Source of the DNA: an uncultured Eubacteriales bacterium
Lineage (GTDB): Bacteria; Bacillota; Clostridia; Lachnospirales; Lachnospiraceae
DNA length: 34,294 bases
NCBI GenBank assembly: GCA_900314775.1
Contig: OMWM01000015.1
Span: 1-34,294, forward strand
Direction: 5' to 3'
Part shown: in pieces, positions 9,318 to 18,211 of the stretch
How the letters are laid out: every line of letters begins with the position of its first letter
How positions within the stretch are numbered: the first letter of the stretch is position 1
The notes under the pieces: generated by a model
Databases searched by the model: none
What the model was told of the DNA's origin: nothing
Seen by the model: only the letters and a program-made list of their open reading frames with translations
Translations under genes and position numbers: made by a program

Positions 9318-10367
9318 ATGGGAAGAAAGAAATATTTTCTCCCTGTTGTATTTATCGCACTGGCAGTCCTGATTTCTGTCGGCGGCTATGAATACTATGA
9401 GAATGTCTATCTTGAGAAGCCGGAGGAATCGGTGACGAAGGCATTTGACAGTATCCAGAGCGGCGATGGCTATGAAGCAGAACGATATCTTGATTACTCA
9501 GCCATAACGGACAAGGTCGGCAGCAAGGATATATTCAATGCGGTCATCAGGGACTTCGGTTATGAGATCAATGAATGCGAAACGGACGGCGACAAGGGCA
9601 AAGCGGTGCTGCAGGTGCAGAACCGCGATTTCAGCATCCTCTACGGCAACTACGTGATCGATGCCTACAGCTATGTGCTGCAGCATTCCGATATGAATGA
9701 AGACGACATGAAGGAGAAACTGGACTCCATCTTTGTCGATGAGATGGAGAACGGGAAGGCAAGTACGGTCATCAGCCTGATCACGGTGGAACTGAACCGC
9801 AAGGGCCGCGTCTGGACTGTTTCCCTGGATGACAGCGATATCGATTCCATTCTGGGCGGCTATGTGACCGCGCAGGAGGATGCACAGGAGCTTCTGGCGG
9901 ACAGCGGCAGCTCCCTCGAGAGCATTGAGGAGGCCTACCAGCAGCAGATCGACGATGCCGGCAATATGCTGAAGAATGCCGCACATTTTATCGTGGATGA
10001 CCTGTGGAACGGCGAACTCTGCAACGTAATCAGCTGCATCAATGCCGGAACGGACACCGACGGCAATGAGTATGATCTGGAACAGGGCATGGAGAATGTC
10101 GACAGTCTGATGGAGGATAAACTGGCACAGTACGATACGCAGATCAACGATCTGGACAGCAATAAGTACAAGGATATCATAGACGCATGGAACATATACA
10201 AGAGCGAACTGAATTATCTGGTGGAGGATATCAAGGAGAACGATCCGAATCCGAAGGATTATTATTATCATCCGGACACGGCCGGATTTGAGTCGGCCAT
10301 GAACAATTTTGTCAATCTGGTATATAATGAAGAAAGCAGTCAGGACGGCAGCGGGGATACGCAGTAG
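9318..10367 (+). CDS. Membrane-anchored acidic extracytoplasmic protein, unknown function
   Basis: I cannot assign a function. The 349-aa product opens with a short basic stretch (MGRKK) and one hydrophobic segment at about residues 7-24. No cysteine lipobox follows, so it looks like an uncleaved signal-anchor with the rest outside the cell. The soluble part is strongly acidic. It begins with a helical region (PEESVTKAFDSIQSGDGYEAERYL) reminiscent of the small DUF4878/DUF5105-type domains common in clostridial surface proteins, but this is a resemblance only. Predicted helices dominate the second half (about 190-330). The last residues (SSQDGSGDTQ) are low-complexity. GGAGAA lies 7 bases before the ATG. 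It has its own promoter and is followed by the methyltransferase after 43 bases, with no clear terminator between. Confidence 0.8.
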   Translation: MGRKKYFLPVVFIALAVLISVGGYEYYENVYLEKPEESVTKAFDSIQSGDGYEAERYLDYSAITDKVGSKDIFNAVIRDFGYEINECETDGDKGKAVLQVQNRDFSILYGNYVIDAYSYVLQHSDMNEDDMKEKLDSIFVDEMENGKASTVISLITVELNRKGRVWTVSLDDSDIDSILGGYVTAQEDAQELLADSGSSLESIEEAYQQQIDDAGNMLKNAAHFIVDDLWNGELCNVISCINAGTDTDGNEYDLEQGMENVDSLMEDKLAQYDTQINDLDSNKYKDIIDAWNIYKSELNYLVEDIKENDPNPKDYYYHPDTAGFESAMNNFVNLVYNEESSQDGSGDTQ

Positions 10368-10410
10368 GCGCACCGGCCGGTCATGGCTATGAAGGACGGA
10401 GGAGAGTGCT

Positions 10411-11199
10411 TTGGAGATATATACCGGTTTTGCTCAGGTATATGATACTTTTATGGACAACGTGCCCTATGAGGAATGGGGCGCCCGCATAATTTCGATA
10501 TTGAGAAAATTTCATATAGAGGACGGACTTGTTCTGGATCTGGGCTGCGGCACAGGCAAGATGACGCGCTATCTTGACAGGATGGGATATGATATGATCG
10601 GTGTGGATAATTCATGGGAGATGCTGGACATCGCCCATCGGAATTCACCGCTGGACATCCTTTACCTGGAACAGGATATGCAGGCGTTTGAGCTTTACGG
10701 CACGGTGCGTGCGGTTGTATGCACGTGCGACGCGGTCAATTACATGCCGGACGAGGCGTCTTTATTACAGGTATTCCGTCTGGTGAACAATTATCTTGAT
10801 CCAGGCGGTATCTTTCTGTTTGACATCAATACGGTTTATAAATACGAGAAGGTACTGGCGGAGAATACGTTTGCGGAAGCACGCGATGACTGCGCCTTCG
10901 TGTGGGATAATTTTTACGACCCGGAAGAGGGAATCAATGAATATGACCTAAGCCTTTTCGTGCGCGAGGGCGGCCAGGCAGACGGCGGACTTTACCGCCG
11001 CTTCGACGAGACGCATTATCAGAAGGCATTTGCGGCGGAGAGAATACAGGCGCTTCTGCAGGAAGCGGGGCTTGTGCCGCTTCGTGCCTATGATGCTTAT
11101 ACGGACCAGCCGGCGAGACCGGACAGCGAGCGGATTGTTTTCCTTGCACAGGAGCACGGCAAGGCTGAGAAAATCGCTGCGCAGGAAGAGAAAGATTAA
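10411..11199 (+). CDS. Class I SAM-dependent methyltransferase, substrate unknown
   Basis: Transfers a methyl group from S-adenosylmethionine to an unknown acceptor. The Rossmann motif I, VLDLGCGTGKMTRYL, begins at Val41 and is followed by the acidic loop GVDNSWEMLDIA (motif II) and AVVCTCDAVNYM (motif IV region). 262 aa, cytoplasmic, with no membrane segment. The start codon is TTG at 10411: GGAGG at 10398-10402 is 8 bases upstream, and no in-frame ATG near it would preserve the MEIYTGFAQVYD opening common in this group. hslO begins 18 bases after its stop, so the two are probably co-transcribed. The pairing may be purely operonic; nothing in the sequence reveals the substrate. Confidence 0.88.
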   Translation: MEIYTGFAQVYDTFMDNVPYEEWGARIISILRKFHIEDGLVLDLGCGTGKMTRYLDRMGYDMIGVDNSWEMLDIAHRNSPLDILYLEQDMQAFELYGTVRAVVCTCDAVNYMPDEASLLQVFRLVNNYLDPGGIFLFDINTVYKYEKVLAENTFAEARDDCAFVWDNFYDPEEGINEYDLSLFVREGGQADGGLYRRFDETHYQKAFAAERIQALLQEAGLVPLRAYDAYTDQPARPDSERIVFLAQEHGKAEKIAAQEEKD

Positions 11200-11217
11200 G
11201 AGAAACAGGAGGCAGAA

Positions 11218-12099
11218 ATGTCAGATTATATTGTACATGCATCTGGTGCAAACCAGCAGGTAAGACTTTACGCAGCCACCACCCGTGATCTGGTGGAAGA
11301 GGCGCGGCAGATTCACAATACCAGTCCGATCTGTACGGCGGCGCTCGGCCGTCTGCTTACAGCCGGCGGCATGATGGGCTGCATGATGAAGGGCGAAAAT
11401 GACCGCCTGACAATTCAGATCAAGTGCAGCGGGCCGATCGGCGGCCTGACTGTCACCGCAGACTCCCGCGCCGACGTCAAGGGCTATGTGAACAATCCGT
11501 CGGTGATTCTGCCGCCGAATGACAAGGGTAAGCTGAATGTCGGCGGCGCACTCGACCTCGGCGTACTGCGGGTTATCCGCGACATGGGACTCAAGGAGCC
11601 GTATGTCGGCGATACGCAGCTGGTCAGCGGCGAGATCGCAGAAGACCTGGCTTATTATTTTACGGTATCCGAACAGACCAATTCCAGCGTCGGCCTCGGC
11701 GTCCTGATGAACAAGAACAATACCGTAAAGCAGGCAGGCGGTTTTATCGTTCAGCTGATGCCGTTTACGCAGGAGGATGTGATCGACCGGCTGGAGAAGA
11801 ACCTGTCGCAGATCGATTCCGTGACATCGATGCTGGATGCCGGTATGACGCCGGAGGATATGCTGCGCCGGATCATGGATGGATTCGACATTGAATTTTA
11901 TGACAGAATTCCGACGCAGTACAAGTGCGACTGTTCGCAGGAGCGCGTGGAAAAGGCGATCATCAGCATCGGCCGCAAGGATATCCAGGAGATGATCGAT
12001 GACGGGAAACCGATTGAAGTCGGCTGCGAATTCTGCGGAAAGCACTACACGCTTTCTACGGAGGATTTAAAGCGGCTTCTGGCCGAGGCAGCAAGATAA
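11218..12099 (+). CDS. hslO: Hsp33 redox-regulated holdase chaperone
   Basis: Cytoplasmic chaperone switched on by oxidation: reduced cysteines hold zinc, and oxidation releases it and exposes a binding surface for unfolding proteins. The diagnostic C-terminal zinc cluster is intact, with Cys237 and Cys239 (CDC) and Cys270 and Cys273 (CEFC). The N-terminal holdase domain shows the family stretches AALGRLLTAGGMMG and GPIGGLTVTADS. 293 aa is normal. AGGAGG lies a few bases before the ATG. It follows the methyltransferase closely. hisS comes 86 bases downstream, with a possible promoter between them. A full zinc site suggests the redox switch works, which fits an anaerobe meeting occasional oxidant. 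Confidence 0.95.
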   Translation: MSDYIVHASGANQQVRLYAATTRDLVEEARQIHNTSPICTAALGRLLTAGGMMGCMMKGENDRLTIQIKCSGPIGGLTVTADSRADVKGYVNNPSVILPPNDKGKLNVGGALDLGVLRVIRDMGLKEPYVGDTQLVSGEIAEDLAYYFTVSEQTNSSVGLGVLMNKNNTVKQAGGFIVQLMPFTQEDVIDRLEKNLSQIDSVTSMLDAGMTPEDMLRRIMDGFDIEFYDRIPTQYKCDCSQERVEKAIISIGRKDIQEMIDDGKPIEVGCEFCGKHYTLSTEDLKRLLAEAAR

Positions 12100-12111
12100 C
12101 CTGAAAATGGG

Positions 12112-12140
12112 TTGCCGTTTGGAAACAGATAGTATAAAAT
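12112..12140 (+). promoter_or_regulatory. Possible promoter upstream of hisS
   Basis: TTGCCG at 12112-12117, a 17-base spacer and TAAAAT at 12135-12140 lie in the 86-base gap between hslO and hisS. The -35 is only a 4 of 6 match. The gap is too short for a T-box leader and no T-box signature was seen, so hisS-aspS do not appear to be controlled by uncharged tRNA from here. Confidence 0.4.
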
Positions 12141-12185
12141 GAATAAGGCATTTTGCCGGAAAATATAAGGAATGGAAGACGATCA

Positions 12186-13445
12186 ATGAAATTTATAAAA
12201 ACACCGGTTAAAGGCATGGTTGACATGCTTCCGCAGGATATGAGACTCAGACGCCATGTTCTGGATATCATCCGCGGCAGCTATTCACAGTACGGCTTTA
12301 TGGAGATCGAGACGCCGGTCATGGAGCATATCGAAAACCTTACGTCGAAGCAGGGCGGTGACAATGAGAAGCTGATTTTCAAGGTCCTGAAGAGGGGCGC
12401 TGATCTTCAGCGTGCCATCGATGCCGGCAAGGGCGAATATGCGGACAACGGACTGCGCTATGATCTCACGCTTCCGCTTGCACGTTATTATGCGAACAAC
12501 CGGGAGAAGCTCCCGGCTCCGTTCAAGGCATTGCAGATGGGCAATGTATGGCGTGCGGACAACCCGCAGAAAGGACGTTTCCGCCAGTTCATGCAGTGCG
12601 ATATCGATATTCTCGGCGATGATTCAGACCTCGCTGAGATCGAGCTGATTGCCGCGACGTCCAACACGCTCAGCCGCATTTTCAGTGAGATCGGCATTAC
12701 GGATTTCACGATTCATATCAATGACAGACGCATCCTGAGCGGTGCGGCTCTGAAAGCAGGCTTTAAGGAAGAGGACATCGAGTCGGTGCTCATTTCCCTT
12801 GATAAGTATGACAAGATCGGTGTGGACGGTGTCCGTGCGGAACTGATTGAAAACGGATATGATCCGCAGACTGTCGACAGCTATCTGCAGGTTTACGGCC
12901 AGGACCGCTTCGACTGCGATGCTTTCTGCAGCGCAATCGGGGACGAGTATCTGGATCCGGAGATTGTCCGCCGGATGGATGAGATCATGGCGTGCAGTGC
13001 GGCGATGATCGACAGCCATATCACGATCGAGTTCGATCCGACGCTTGTGCGCGGCATGGGCTATTATACGGGCACCATTTTCGAGGTATCCATCGACGGC
13101 TATAATTTCTCGATTGCCGGCGGCGGACGCTACGATAAGATGATCGGCCGTTTCTGCGGCCAGGATGTCAGCGCCTGCGGCTTTTCCATCGGTTTCGAGC
13201 GGATCATCACGATCCTGCGCGATCACATGGAAGGCGACATGAAGATCGATGAGAACAATACCGCGTTCCTGATCGATAAGAAGGTACCGTCAGAGAAGAA
13301 GATGGAAGTCCTCAGACAGGCAGCACAGCTGCGTGCCCAGGGCACGACGGTTATTGTGCAGCCGATGCGCAAGAACATGAAGCAGCAGATCAACATGCTC
13401 GAAGCACAGGGCTATACGAAGTTTGAGAAGATATATAAAGATTAA
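12186..13445 (+). CDS. hisS: Histidyl-tRNA synthetase
   Basis: Charges tRNA-His with histidine. Class II synthetase: motif 1 region around MEIETPVMEH, motif 2 region FRQFMQCDIDILG, the histidine-specific loop RGMGYYTG starting at Arg289, and the glycine-rich GGGRYDKMIG before motif 3. The C-terminal anticodon-binding domain is present (TTVIVQPMRKNMKQQ). From ATG 12186 the protein is 419 aa and begins MKFIKTPVKGMVDMLP, the usual HisRS start. A TTG 33 bases upstream is in frame but would add residues not typical of the family. GGAAG sits 7 bases before the ATG. aspS follows after 30 bases, a hisS-aspS pairing common in bacteria. Confidence 0.95.
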   Translation: MKFIKTPVKGMVDMLPQDMRLRRHVLDIIRGSYSQYGFMEIETPVMEHIENLTSKQGGDNEKLIFKVLKRGADLQRAIDAGKGEYADNGLRYDLTLPLARYYANNREKLPAPFKALQMGNVWRADNPQKGRFRQFMQCDIDILGDDSDLAEIELIAATSNTLSRIFSEIGITDFTIHINDRRILSGAALKAGFKEEDIESVLISLDKYDKIGVDGVRAELIENGYDPQTVDSYLQVYGQDRFDCDAFCSAIGDEYLDPEIVRRMDEIMACSAAMIDSHITIEFDPTLVRGMGYYTGTIFEVSIDGYNFSIAGGGRYDKMIGRFCGQDVSACGFSIGFERIITILRDHMEGDMKIDENNTAFLIDKKVPSEKKMEVLRQAAQLRAQGTTVIVQPMRKNMKQQINMLEAQGYTKFEKIYKD

Positions 13446-13475
13446 TCAATCATAGAGAAAAGAGGATTCGTTAAA

Positions 13476-15278
13476 ATGGCAGAATCAATGAGCGGTCTGA
13501 AGCGATCAAACCGCTGCGGGGAACTGAATTTGCAGAATGAAGGCCAGAAGGTCACAGTCATGGGATGGGTGCAGAAGAGCCGCAATAAGGGCAGCATCAT
13601 CTTTGTGGATCTGCGCGACCGTTCCGGCATCCTTCAGATTATTTTTGAGGAAGGCAAGTGCTCCGATGCAGTCTTTGAGAAGGCAGCAAAGCTCAGAAGC
13701 GAGTTTGTTATCGCGGTTGTGGGCACCGTCTGCAGACGTGCCGGCGCCGTGAACAAGAATCTGGCAACCGGTGAGATCGAGGTTGTGGCAGAGCAGCTGC
13801 GCATCCTCAGTGAGTCAGAGACACCGCCGTTCCAGATCGAGGAGAACAGCAAGACGAAGGATGATATCCGTCTGAAATACCGTTTCCTGGATCTCAGACG
13901 TCCGGACCTGCAGCGCAACATCATGATGCGCAGCAAGGTGGCCATGGTTGTCCGCAATTTCATGACTAAGGAAGGCTTCCTTGAGATTGAGACGCCGATG
14001 CTGATGAAGAGCACACCGGAAGGTGCCCGCGACTATCTCGTACCGAGCCGTGTGCACCCGGGCAGCTTTTACGCGCTTCCGCAGTCACCGCAGCTGTACA
14101 AGCAGCTCCTGATGGTGTCCGGCTATGACCGCTATTTCCAGCTGGCAAGATGTTTCCGTGACGAGGACCTTCGCGCGGACCGTCAGCCGGAGTTCACACA
14201 GATTGATATGGAGCTTTCGTTTGTCGATATCGACGATGTCATCGATGTCAATGAACGGCTTCTGAAGACGCTTTTTAAGGAGATTCTGGGCCTTGATATC
14301 CAGATTCCTTTCCAGCGCATGACATGGCAGACCGCGATGGACCGCTTTGGTTCCGATAAGCCGGATACCCGTTTCGGCATGGAACTGCACGACGTTTCCG
14401 ATGTCGTCAGAAACTGCGGTTTCGGCGTATTTACCGATGCGATCGCCCAGGGCGGCAGTGTCCGCGGTATCAATGCAGAAGGACAGGGCGGCATGTCCCG
14501 CAAGAAGATCGATGCGCTGACCGAGTTCGTGCGCGGCTACGGTGCAAAGGGTCTTGCCTATATCGCGCTGAAAGAGGACGGCAGCATGAAGTCCTCCTTT
14601 GCCAAATTCATGAGCGACGAGGATATGCAGGCACTGATCAAGGCGATGGACGGCAAGCCGGGCGATCTGCTCCTGTTTGTTTCCGATGCGAAGAACAAGA
14701 CAGTCTATGCGGCACTCGGTGCACTTCGTATCGAGATCGGCAGTCAGCTTGGTCTTCTGGACAAGAATAAATTCAACTTCCTCTGGGTTACGGAGTTTCC
14801 GCTGCTTGAGTGGTCCGATGAGGAGAACCGCTACACGGCGATGCATCATCCTTTCACAATGCCGATGGAAGAGGATCTGCAGTATATCGATACGGATCCT
14901 GGCCGCGTACGTGCAAAGGCCTATGATATCGTACTGAACGGCACTGAGATCGGCGGCGGCAGCGTGCGTATCCATCAGGATGATATCCAGGAGAAGATGT
15001 TCGAAGTGCTCGGCTTTACGAAGGAGAGAGCGCATCAGCAGTTCGGCTTCCTGCTGGATGCTTTCAAATACGGTGTTCCGCCGCACGCAGGTCTGGCATA
15101 CGGCCTCGACCGTCTTGTCATGATCATGGCAGGCGCGGATACAATCCGTGATGTCATCGCGTTCCCGAAGGTAAAGGATGCTTCCGACCTGATGTCCGGT
15201 GCACCTTCACAGGTAGACCCGAAACAGCTCGAGGAGCTTGGAATCGAAGTCAGCGAAGAAGACGGCGAAGAAGAATAA
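13476..15278 (+). CDS. aspS: Aspartyl-tRNA synthetase, bacterial type
   Basis: Charges tRNA-Asp with aspartate. The order is an N-terminal OB-fold anticodon domain (about 1-110, [21 protein letters not shown]), the class II catalytic core with [18 protein letters not shown] (Arg236 begins RQPEF), an inserted GAD domain (about 290-420) typical of bacterial AspRS, and motif 3 [15 protein letters not shown] near the C-terminus. 600 aa is standard. GAGGA at 13462-13466 is 9 bases before the ATG. An in-frame ATG at 13491 is too far from it. Whether this enzyme is discriminating (Asp only) or also charges tRNA-Asn cannot be read from the sequence by eye. Confidence 0.96.
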   Translation: MAESMSGLKRSNRCGELNLQNEGQKVTVMGWVQKSRNKGSIIFVDLRDRSGILQIIFEEGKCSDAVFEKAAKLRSEFVIAVVGTVCRRAGAVNKNLATGEIEVVAEQLRILSESETPPFQIEENSKTKDDIRLKYRFLDLRRPDLQRNIMMRSKVAMVVRNFMTKEGFLEIETPMLMKSTPEGARDYLVPSRVHPGSFYALPQSPQLYKQLLMVSGYDRYFQLARCFRDEDLRADRQPEFTQIDMELSFVDIDDVIDVNERLLKTLFKEILGLDIQIPFQRMTWQTAMDRFGSDKPDTRFGMELHDVSDVVRNCGFGVFTDAIAQGGSVRGINAEGQGGMSRKKIDALTEFVRGYGAKGLAYIALKEDGSMKSSFAKFMSDEDMQALIKAMDGKPGDLLLFVSDAKNKTVYAALGALRIEIGSQLGLLDKNKFNFLWVTEFPLLEWSDEENRYTAMHHPFTMPMEEDLQYIDTDPGRVRAKAYDIVLNGTEIGGGSVRIHQDDIQEKMFEVLGFTKERAHQQFGFLLDAFKYGVPPHAGLAYGLDRLVMIMAGADTIRDVIAFPKVKDASDLMSGAPSQVDPKQLEELGIEVSEEDGEEE

Positions 15279-15304
15279 ATTGTTCTGAATGGGAGGAAAA
15301 AGGA

Positions 15305-16543
15305 ATGTTCAGCTTTGATGAAGTTAAAAAGCAGGACCCGGAAATCGCAGAGGCGATTGAACTGGAAATCGGCAGACAGAATCAGAATATCGAACTGATC
15401 GCGTCTGAGAATTTTACCAGCCGTGCTGTGATGGCAGCCATGGGCAGTCCGCTTACCAATAAATATGCAGAAGGTTATCCGGGCAGACGCTATTACGGCG
15501 GATGCCAGTATGTGGATATTGTCGAGAATATTGCAAGAGAACGTGCGAAGAAGCTTTTCGGCGCAGCATATGCGAATGTGCAGCCGCATTCCGGCGCACA
15601 GGCCAATATGGCTGTGTTCAAGGCATTTCTGCAGCCAGGCGACACTTTCATGGGTATGAGCCTGGACTGCGGCGGCCATCTGTCCCACGGCAGCACCGCC
15701 AATGTGTCCGGCAAGTGGTTCAACTGCGTGCCTTACGGTGTCAACGAAGAAGGCTATATCGACTACGATGAGGTGGAACGGATTGCGAAGGAGTGCCATC
15801 CGAAGATGATCATCGCCGGTGCAAGCGCTTACTGCCGTATCATCGATTTCAAACGTTTCCGCGAGATCGCCGATGAGGTGGGCGCGATTCTGTTTGTCGA
15901 TATGGCGCATATCGCCGGTCTCGTAGCGGCGGGACTGCATCCGTCACCGATTCCGTATGCGCATGTCGTAACGACCACAACCCATAAGACGCTGCGCGGA
16001 CCGAGAGGCGGCATGATTCTCTGCGGCACCGATGAATTTGCGAAGAAGCTGAATTCCGCTGTTTTCCCTGGCACACAGGGCGGCCCGCTGATGCATGTGA
16101 TCGCAGCCAAGGCCGTTGCCCTCGGCGAGGACCTCAAGCCGGAGTTCAAGGAATACTGCCAGGGCATTATTGATAATGCACAGGCGCTCAGCAAGGGACT
16201 CATGAACCGCGGCATCGAACTCGTATCGGGCGGCACGGACAATCATCTGATGCTCGTGGATCTGCGCAATACCGGTCTGACCGGCAAGGATGCCGAGAAA
16301 ATGCTCGATGAAGTGCATATCACCTGCAACAAGAATACAATCCCGAATGATCCGCAGTCACCGTTTGTGACAAGCGGTCTGCGTCTTGGCACGCCGGCAG
16401 CGACCACAAGAGGCCTGAACACCGAGGATATGGATCAGGTAGCAGAAGCGATTGCGATGGTGCTGAAGGATTTCGAGGGCAGCAAGGAAAAGGCTGCCGC
16501 GATTGTCAAATCCATCACAGATAAATATCCGCTGTACAGATAA
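15305..16543 (+). CDS. glyA: Serine hydroxymethyltransferase
   Basis: PLP enzyme that converts serine plus THF to glycine plus 5,10-methylene-THF, the main source of one-carbon units. The PLP-binding lysine is Lys228 in [14 protein letters not shown]. The family stretches [40 protein letters not shown] and [13 protein letters not shown] are all present. 412 aa is the normal length. GGGAGG lies 8 bases before the ATG, and the gene starts 26 bases after aspS. It is the last gene of its cluster, followed by two strong terminators. Its product feeds the methylene-THF reductase encoded about 5 kb downstream, though the two are not in one operon. Confidence 0.97.
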   Translation: MFSFDEVKKQDPEIAEAIELEIGRQNQNIELIASENFTSRAVMAAMGSPLTNKYAEGYPGRRYYGGCQYVDIVENIARERAKKLFGAAYANVQPHSGAQANMAVFKAFLQPGDTFMGMSLDCGGHLSHGSTANVSGKWFNCVPYGVNEEGYIDYDEVERIAKECHPKMIIAGASAYCRIIDFKRFREIADEVGAILFVDMAHIAGLVAAGLHPSPIPYAHVVTTTTHKTLRGPRGGMILCGTDEFAKKLNSAVFPGTQGGPLMHVIAAKAVALGEDLKPEFKEYCQGIIDNAQALSKGLMNRGIELVSGGTDNHLMLVDLRNTGLTGKDAEKMLDEVHITCNKNTIPNDPQSPFVTSGLRLGTPAATTRGLNTEDMDQVAEAIAMVLKDFEGSKEKAAAIVKSITDKYPLYR

Positions 16544-16556
16544 GATATATATGCAG

Positions 16557-16597
16557 AATGGTCTGTTTTCCGCATCGGAAAACAGACCATTTTTTTT
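16557..16597 (+). terminator. Strong rho-independent terminator after glyA
   Basis: A perfect 16-bp stem (16557-16572 with 16576-16591; core GGTCTGTTTTCCG / CGGAAAACAGACC) closes on a 3-base loop and runs into eight T at 16590-16597. It starts 13 bases after the glyA stop. Confidence 0.9.
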
Positions 16598-16620
16598 AGC
16601 CGGGCTGTCCCGGCTTTTTT
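16598..16620 (+). terminator. Second tandem terminator after glyA
   Basis: AGCCGGG-CTGT-CCCGGCT followed by six T. It directly abuts the first terminator and its T tract overlaps the last codons of the convergent HAD gene. The U tract suits plus-strand transcripts only. Confidence 0.75.
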
Positions 16621-17434
16621 ATTGTGCCTTCGCCGGGCAGATCAGACCGAGACGAAGAAGCGCGTTTTTAATACCGCCTTTGTCGGCATCATCCGTGATC
16701 AGCTCACTGTACGGTTCCAGTTCCTTAGCGTGCTGCCCCATGGCGACGCAGTGCCCGGCTGTTTTGAACATCGGCAGGTCATTCGTGCTGTCGCCGAAGG
16801 CATAGCTCTCGGAAAGCGGCATATGCAGATAGCGGCTGATCTGGTGCATGATGGTCGATTTGGAATATCCTTTGTTGACCAGTTCATACATGCCGTGCCC
16901 TCTGTCGATCGTGTCAAATGTGTCCCCTACCTCGCGGAAAAAGGCGTCTCCGTCCGATTCCTCGTCGAGGACGACGATCAGCTTGTCAAAATCAAACCCG
17001 CGCTCTTCGATGGTCGGCCCTTTGCAGAGTCCCCTGCTTCGGTAGAAATCGGTTACGCTGTTCAGATAAGCTGCCCGGTACGGTTTTGCCTGAATATAGA
17101 TATCGTCGGTTCCCTCCAGCCAGGCCTGAATGTTGTACCGCTCGATCGCGTCGATGATCCGGTTCTGGTTTTCCCTGGAAAAGCTTACGCTCCAGATGGT
17201 CTGCCCGTGGCAGAGCAGCCTTGTCCCGCAGCCGAGCAGATAGGCGTCAAAAGGAAACTGCATGACCGAAGGGGGCATGTTGCAGAGCGTGCGCCCGCTG
17301 TTGATGATCGCGACGTGGCCGTTTTGCTGTGCGGCGGCGATGGCGTCGATGGTGTCCTGCGGGATGCCGCCGGTGTAGTCAGGCAGAATGGTGCCGTCAA
17401 TATCGAAAAAGAGCATGCATGGCTTGCGGTTCAA
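16619..17434 (-). CDS. HAD-family (Cof-type) phosphatase
   Basis: Probable cytoplasmic phosphatase acting on a small phosphorylated metabolite. HAD motif I is FFDIDGT (nucleophile Asp and the +2 acid), motif II is INSGRT, and motif IV is AFGDSTNDLPMF. The large cap of the Cof subfamily fits the 271-aa length. The substrate is unknown. The start codon is TTG: on the minus strand GGGAGGA lies 8 bases before it, while the nearest ATG is 18 bases further in. The TTG overlaps the stop of the upstream LUD gene (TTGA), so translation is probably coupled and the two proteins may act in related chemistry, but this is not proven. Confidence 0.9.
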   Translation of the reverse strand: MNRKPCMLFFDIDGTILPDYTGGIPQDTIDAIAAAQQNGHVAIINSGRTLCNMPPSVMQFPFDAYLLGCGTRLLCHGQTIWSVSFSRENQNRIIDAIERYNIQAWLEGTDDIYIQAKPYRAAYLNSVTDFYRSRGLCKGPTIEERGFDFDKLIVVLDEESDGDAFFREVGDTFDTIDRGHGMYELVNKGYSKSTIMHQISRYLHMPLSESYAFGDSTNDLPMFKTAGHCVAMGQHAKELEPYSELITDDADKGGIKNALLRLGLICPAKAQ

Positions 17435-18066
17435 TATCCCAGTTCCTCCCCGCAGAGAATGATATGAATCCGCTGCGCAATGCCGCTGCGGCGTGTCACG
17501 ACGATATAATTGCAGATGCAGTCAGGGCTCTTGCAGTCGGCACAGACACCGGTCACCGCACAAGGCGTTTTCTTGTTCAGGCGCACGGCGTTGCGCGGGG
17601 CAACGGTTGTATTGATTCGCTGGTAGGCACTTTCCAGGTCGCGGCAGACCTTGTTCATGCTGGCGATGATGACGACCTTCTTCGGGCCGTAGATCAGTGC
17701 GCTCATCCTGTTTCCGAGGCCGTCGATATTGACGAGGATGCCGTCCTGCGTGATGGCGTTGGTGCTCAGAAAATAGCAGTCGCAGCAGCTTACGCGGGCG
17801 ATCGCGGCAGCCTTCTCCTCCGGTGTCTTTGGAGAACGGTAGTCAATGAATTCGGCGCCCATACTTGTCAGCGCATCCTGCAGCCCGAGTTCGGTAAGCG
17901 TCATGGATCCGCCGGTGGAAAATGTCATGCCTGGTTTTATGAAGGCTTTGGCGGCCTCGAGGGCGTCACTGGCGGTCGGCGCATATTCAGCGGTAAAAGC
18001 ACGCTGTTCAAGCTTTTTTATCATCGTTTTGGATAAATTTTCATAATTTTTCTGTTCAGGTGTCAT
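17431..18066 (-). CDS. LUD-domain protein (LutC-like lactate utilization family, DUF162)
   Basis: A 211-aa stand-alone LUD (DUF162) protein. The family includes LutC, part of the lactate oxidation system, but short clostridial members like this occur without LutA or LutB, and neither is in view, so its role is uncertain. Family features: TFSTGGSMTLTELGLQ, FLSTNAITQDG, NIDGLGNRMSALIYGPKKVV. A C-terminal cysteine-rich run, CAVTGVCADCKSPDCICNY, may bind metal. Start choice: the run AAGGAGG ends 1 base before an ATG at 18072 but 7 bases before the in-frame ATG at 18066, so 18066 is preferred. In-frame upstream extension to 18303 is excluded because it would overlap topB and skip this ribosome site. 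The HAD gene overlaps its stop codon. Confidence 0.88.
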   Translation of the reverse strand: MTPEQKNYENLSKTMIKKLEQRAFTAEYAPTASDALEAAKAFIKPGMTFSTGGSMTLTELGLQDALTSMGAEFIDYRSPKTPEEKAAAIARVSCCDCYFLSTNAITQDGILVNIDGLGNRMSALIYGPKKVVIIASMNKVCRDLESAYQRINTTVAPRNAVRLNKKTPCAVTGVCADCKSPDCICNYIVVTRRSGIAQRIHIILCGEELGY

Positions 18067-18087
18067 AGTCATACCTCCTTGCAGTTC

Positions 18088-18116
18088 ATTGTAATGAAAA
18101 TATCGCTTTTTTTCAA
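18088..18116 (-). promoter_or_regulatory. Promoter for the LUD-HAD operon
   Basis: On the minus strand: TTGAAA (18116-18111), a 17-base spacer and TACAAT (18093-18088). Both boxes match 5 of 6. The -10 box sits inside a perfect palindrome, TTCATT-GT-AATGAA (18085-18098), a candidate operator. Confidence 0.7.
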
Positions 18117-18176
18117 TAGCAGCCGACAGGGAACGGCGGCGGAGCCGGTTTGATGTCGGCAGGCGGCGCGGCAGTA

Positions 18177-18185
18177 TGTTATAAT
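18177..18185 (+). promoter_or_regulatory. Extended -10 promoter for topB
   Basis: TG-T-TATAAT is a perfect extended -10 box at 18177-18185, 27 bases before the topB ATG. No good -35 box lies 16-18 bases upstream, which is usual for extended -10 promoters. It diverges from the LUD promoter about 60 bases away. Confidence 0.6.
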
Positions 18186-18211
18186 ATCTGCAGTTCATTT
18201 TTAAGTGAGGC

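Noticed and set aside
10372-10381. Perfect palindrome ACCGGCCGGT between the unknown protein gene and the methyltransferase gene
   Set aside because: Only 10 bases, no T tract and no promoter beside it; too short in GC-rich sequence to claim as a site.
11218-13475. T-box leader searched for before hisS and aspS
   Set aside because: The gaps are 86 and 30 bases, with no T-box sequence or antiterminator fold.
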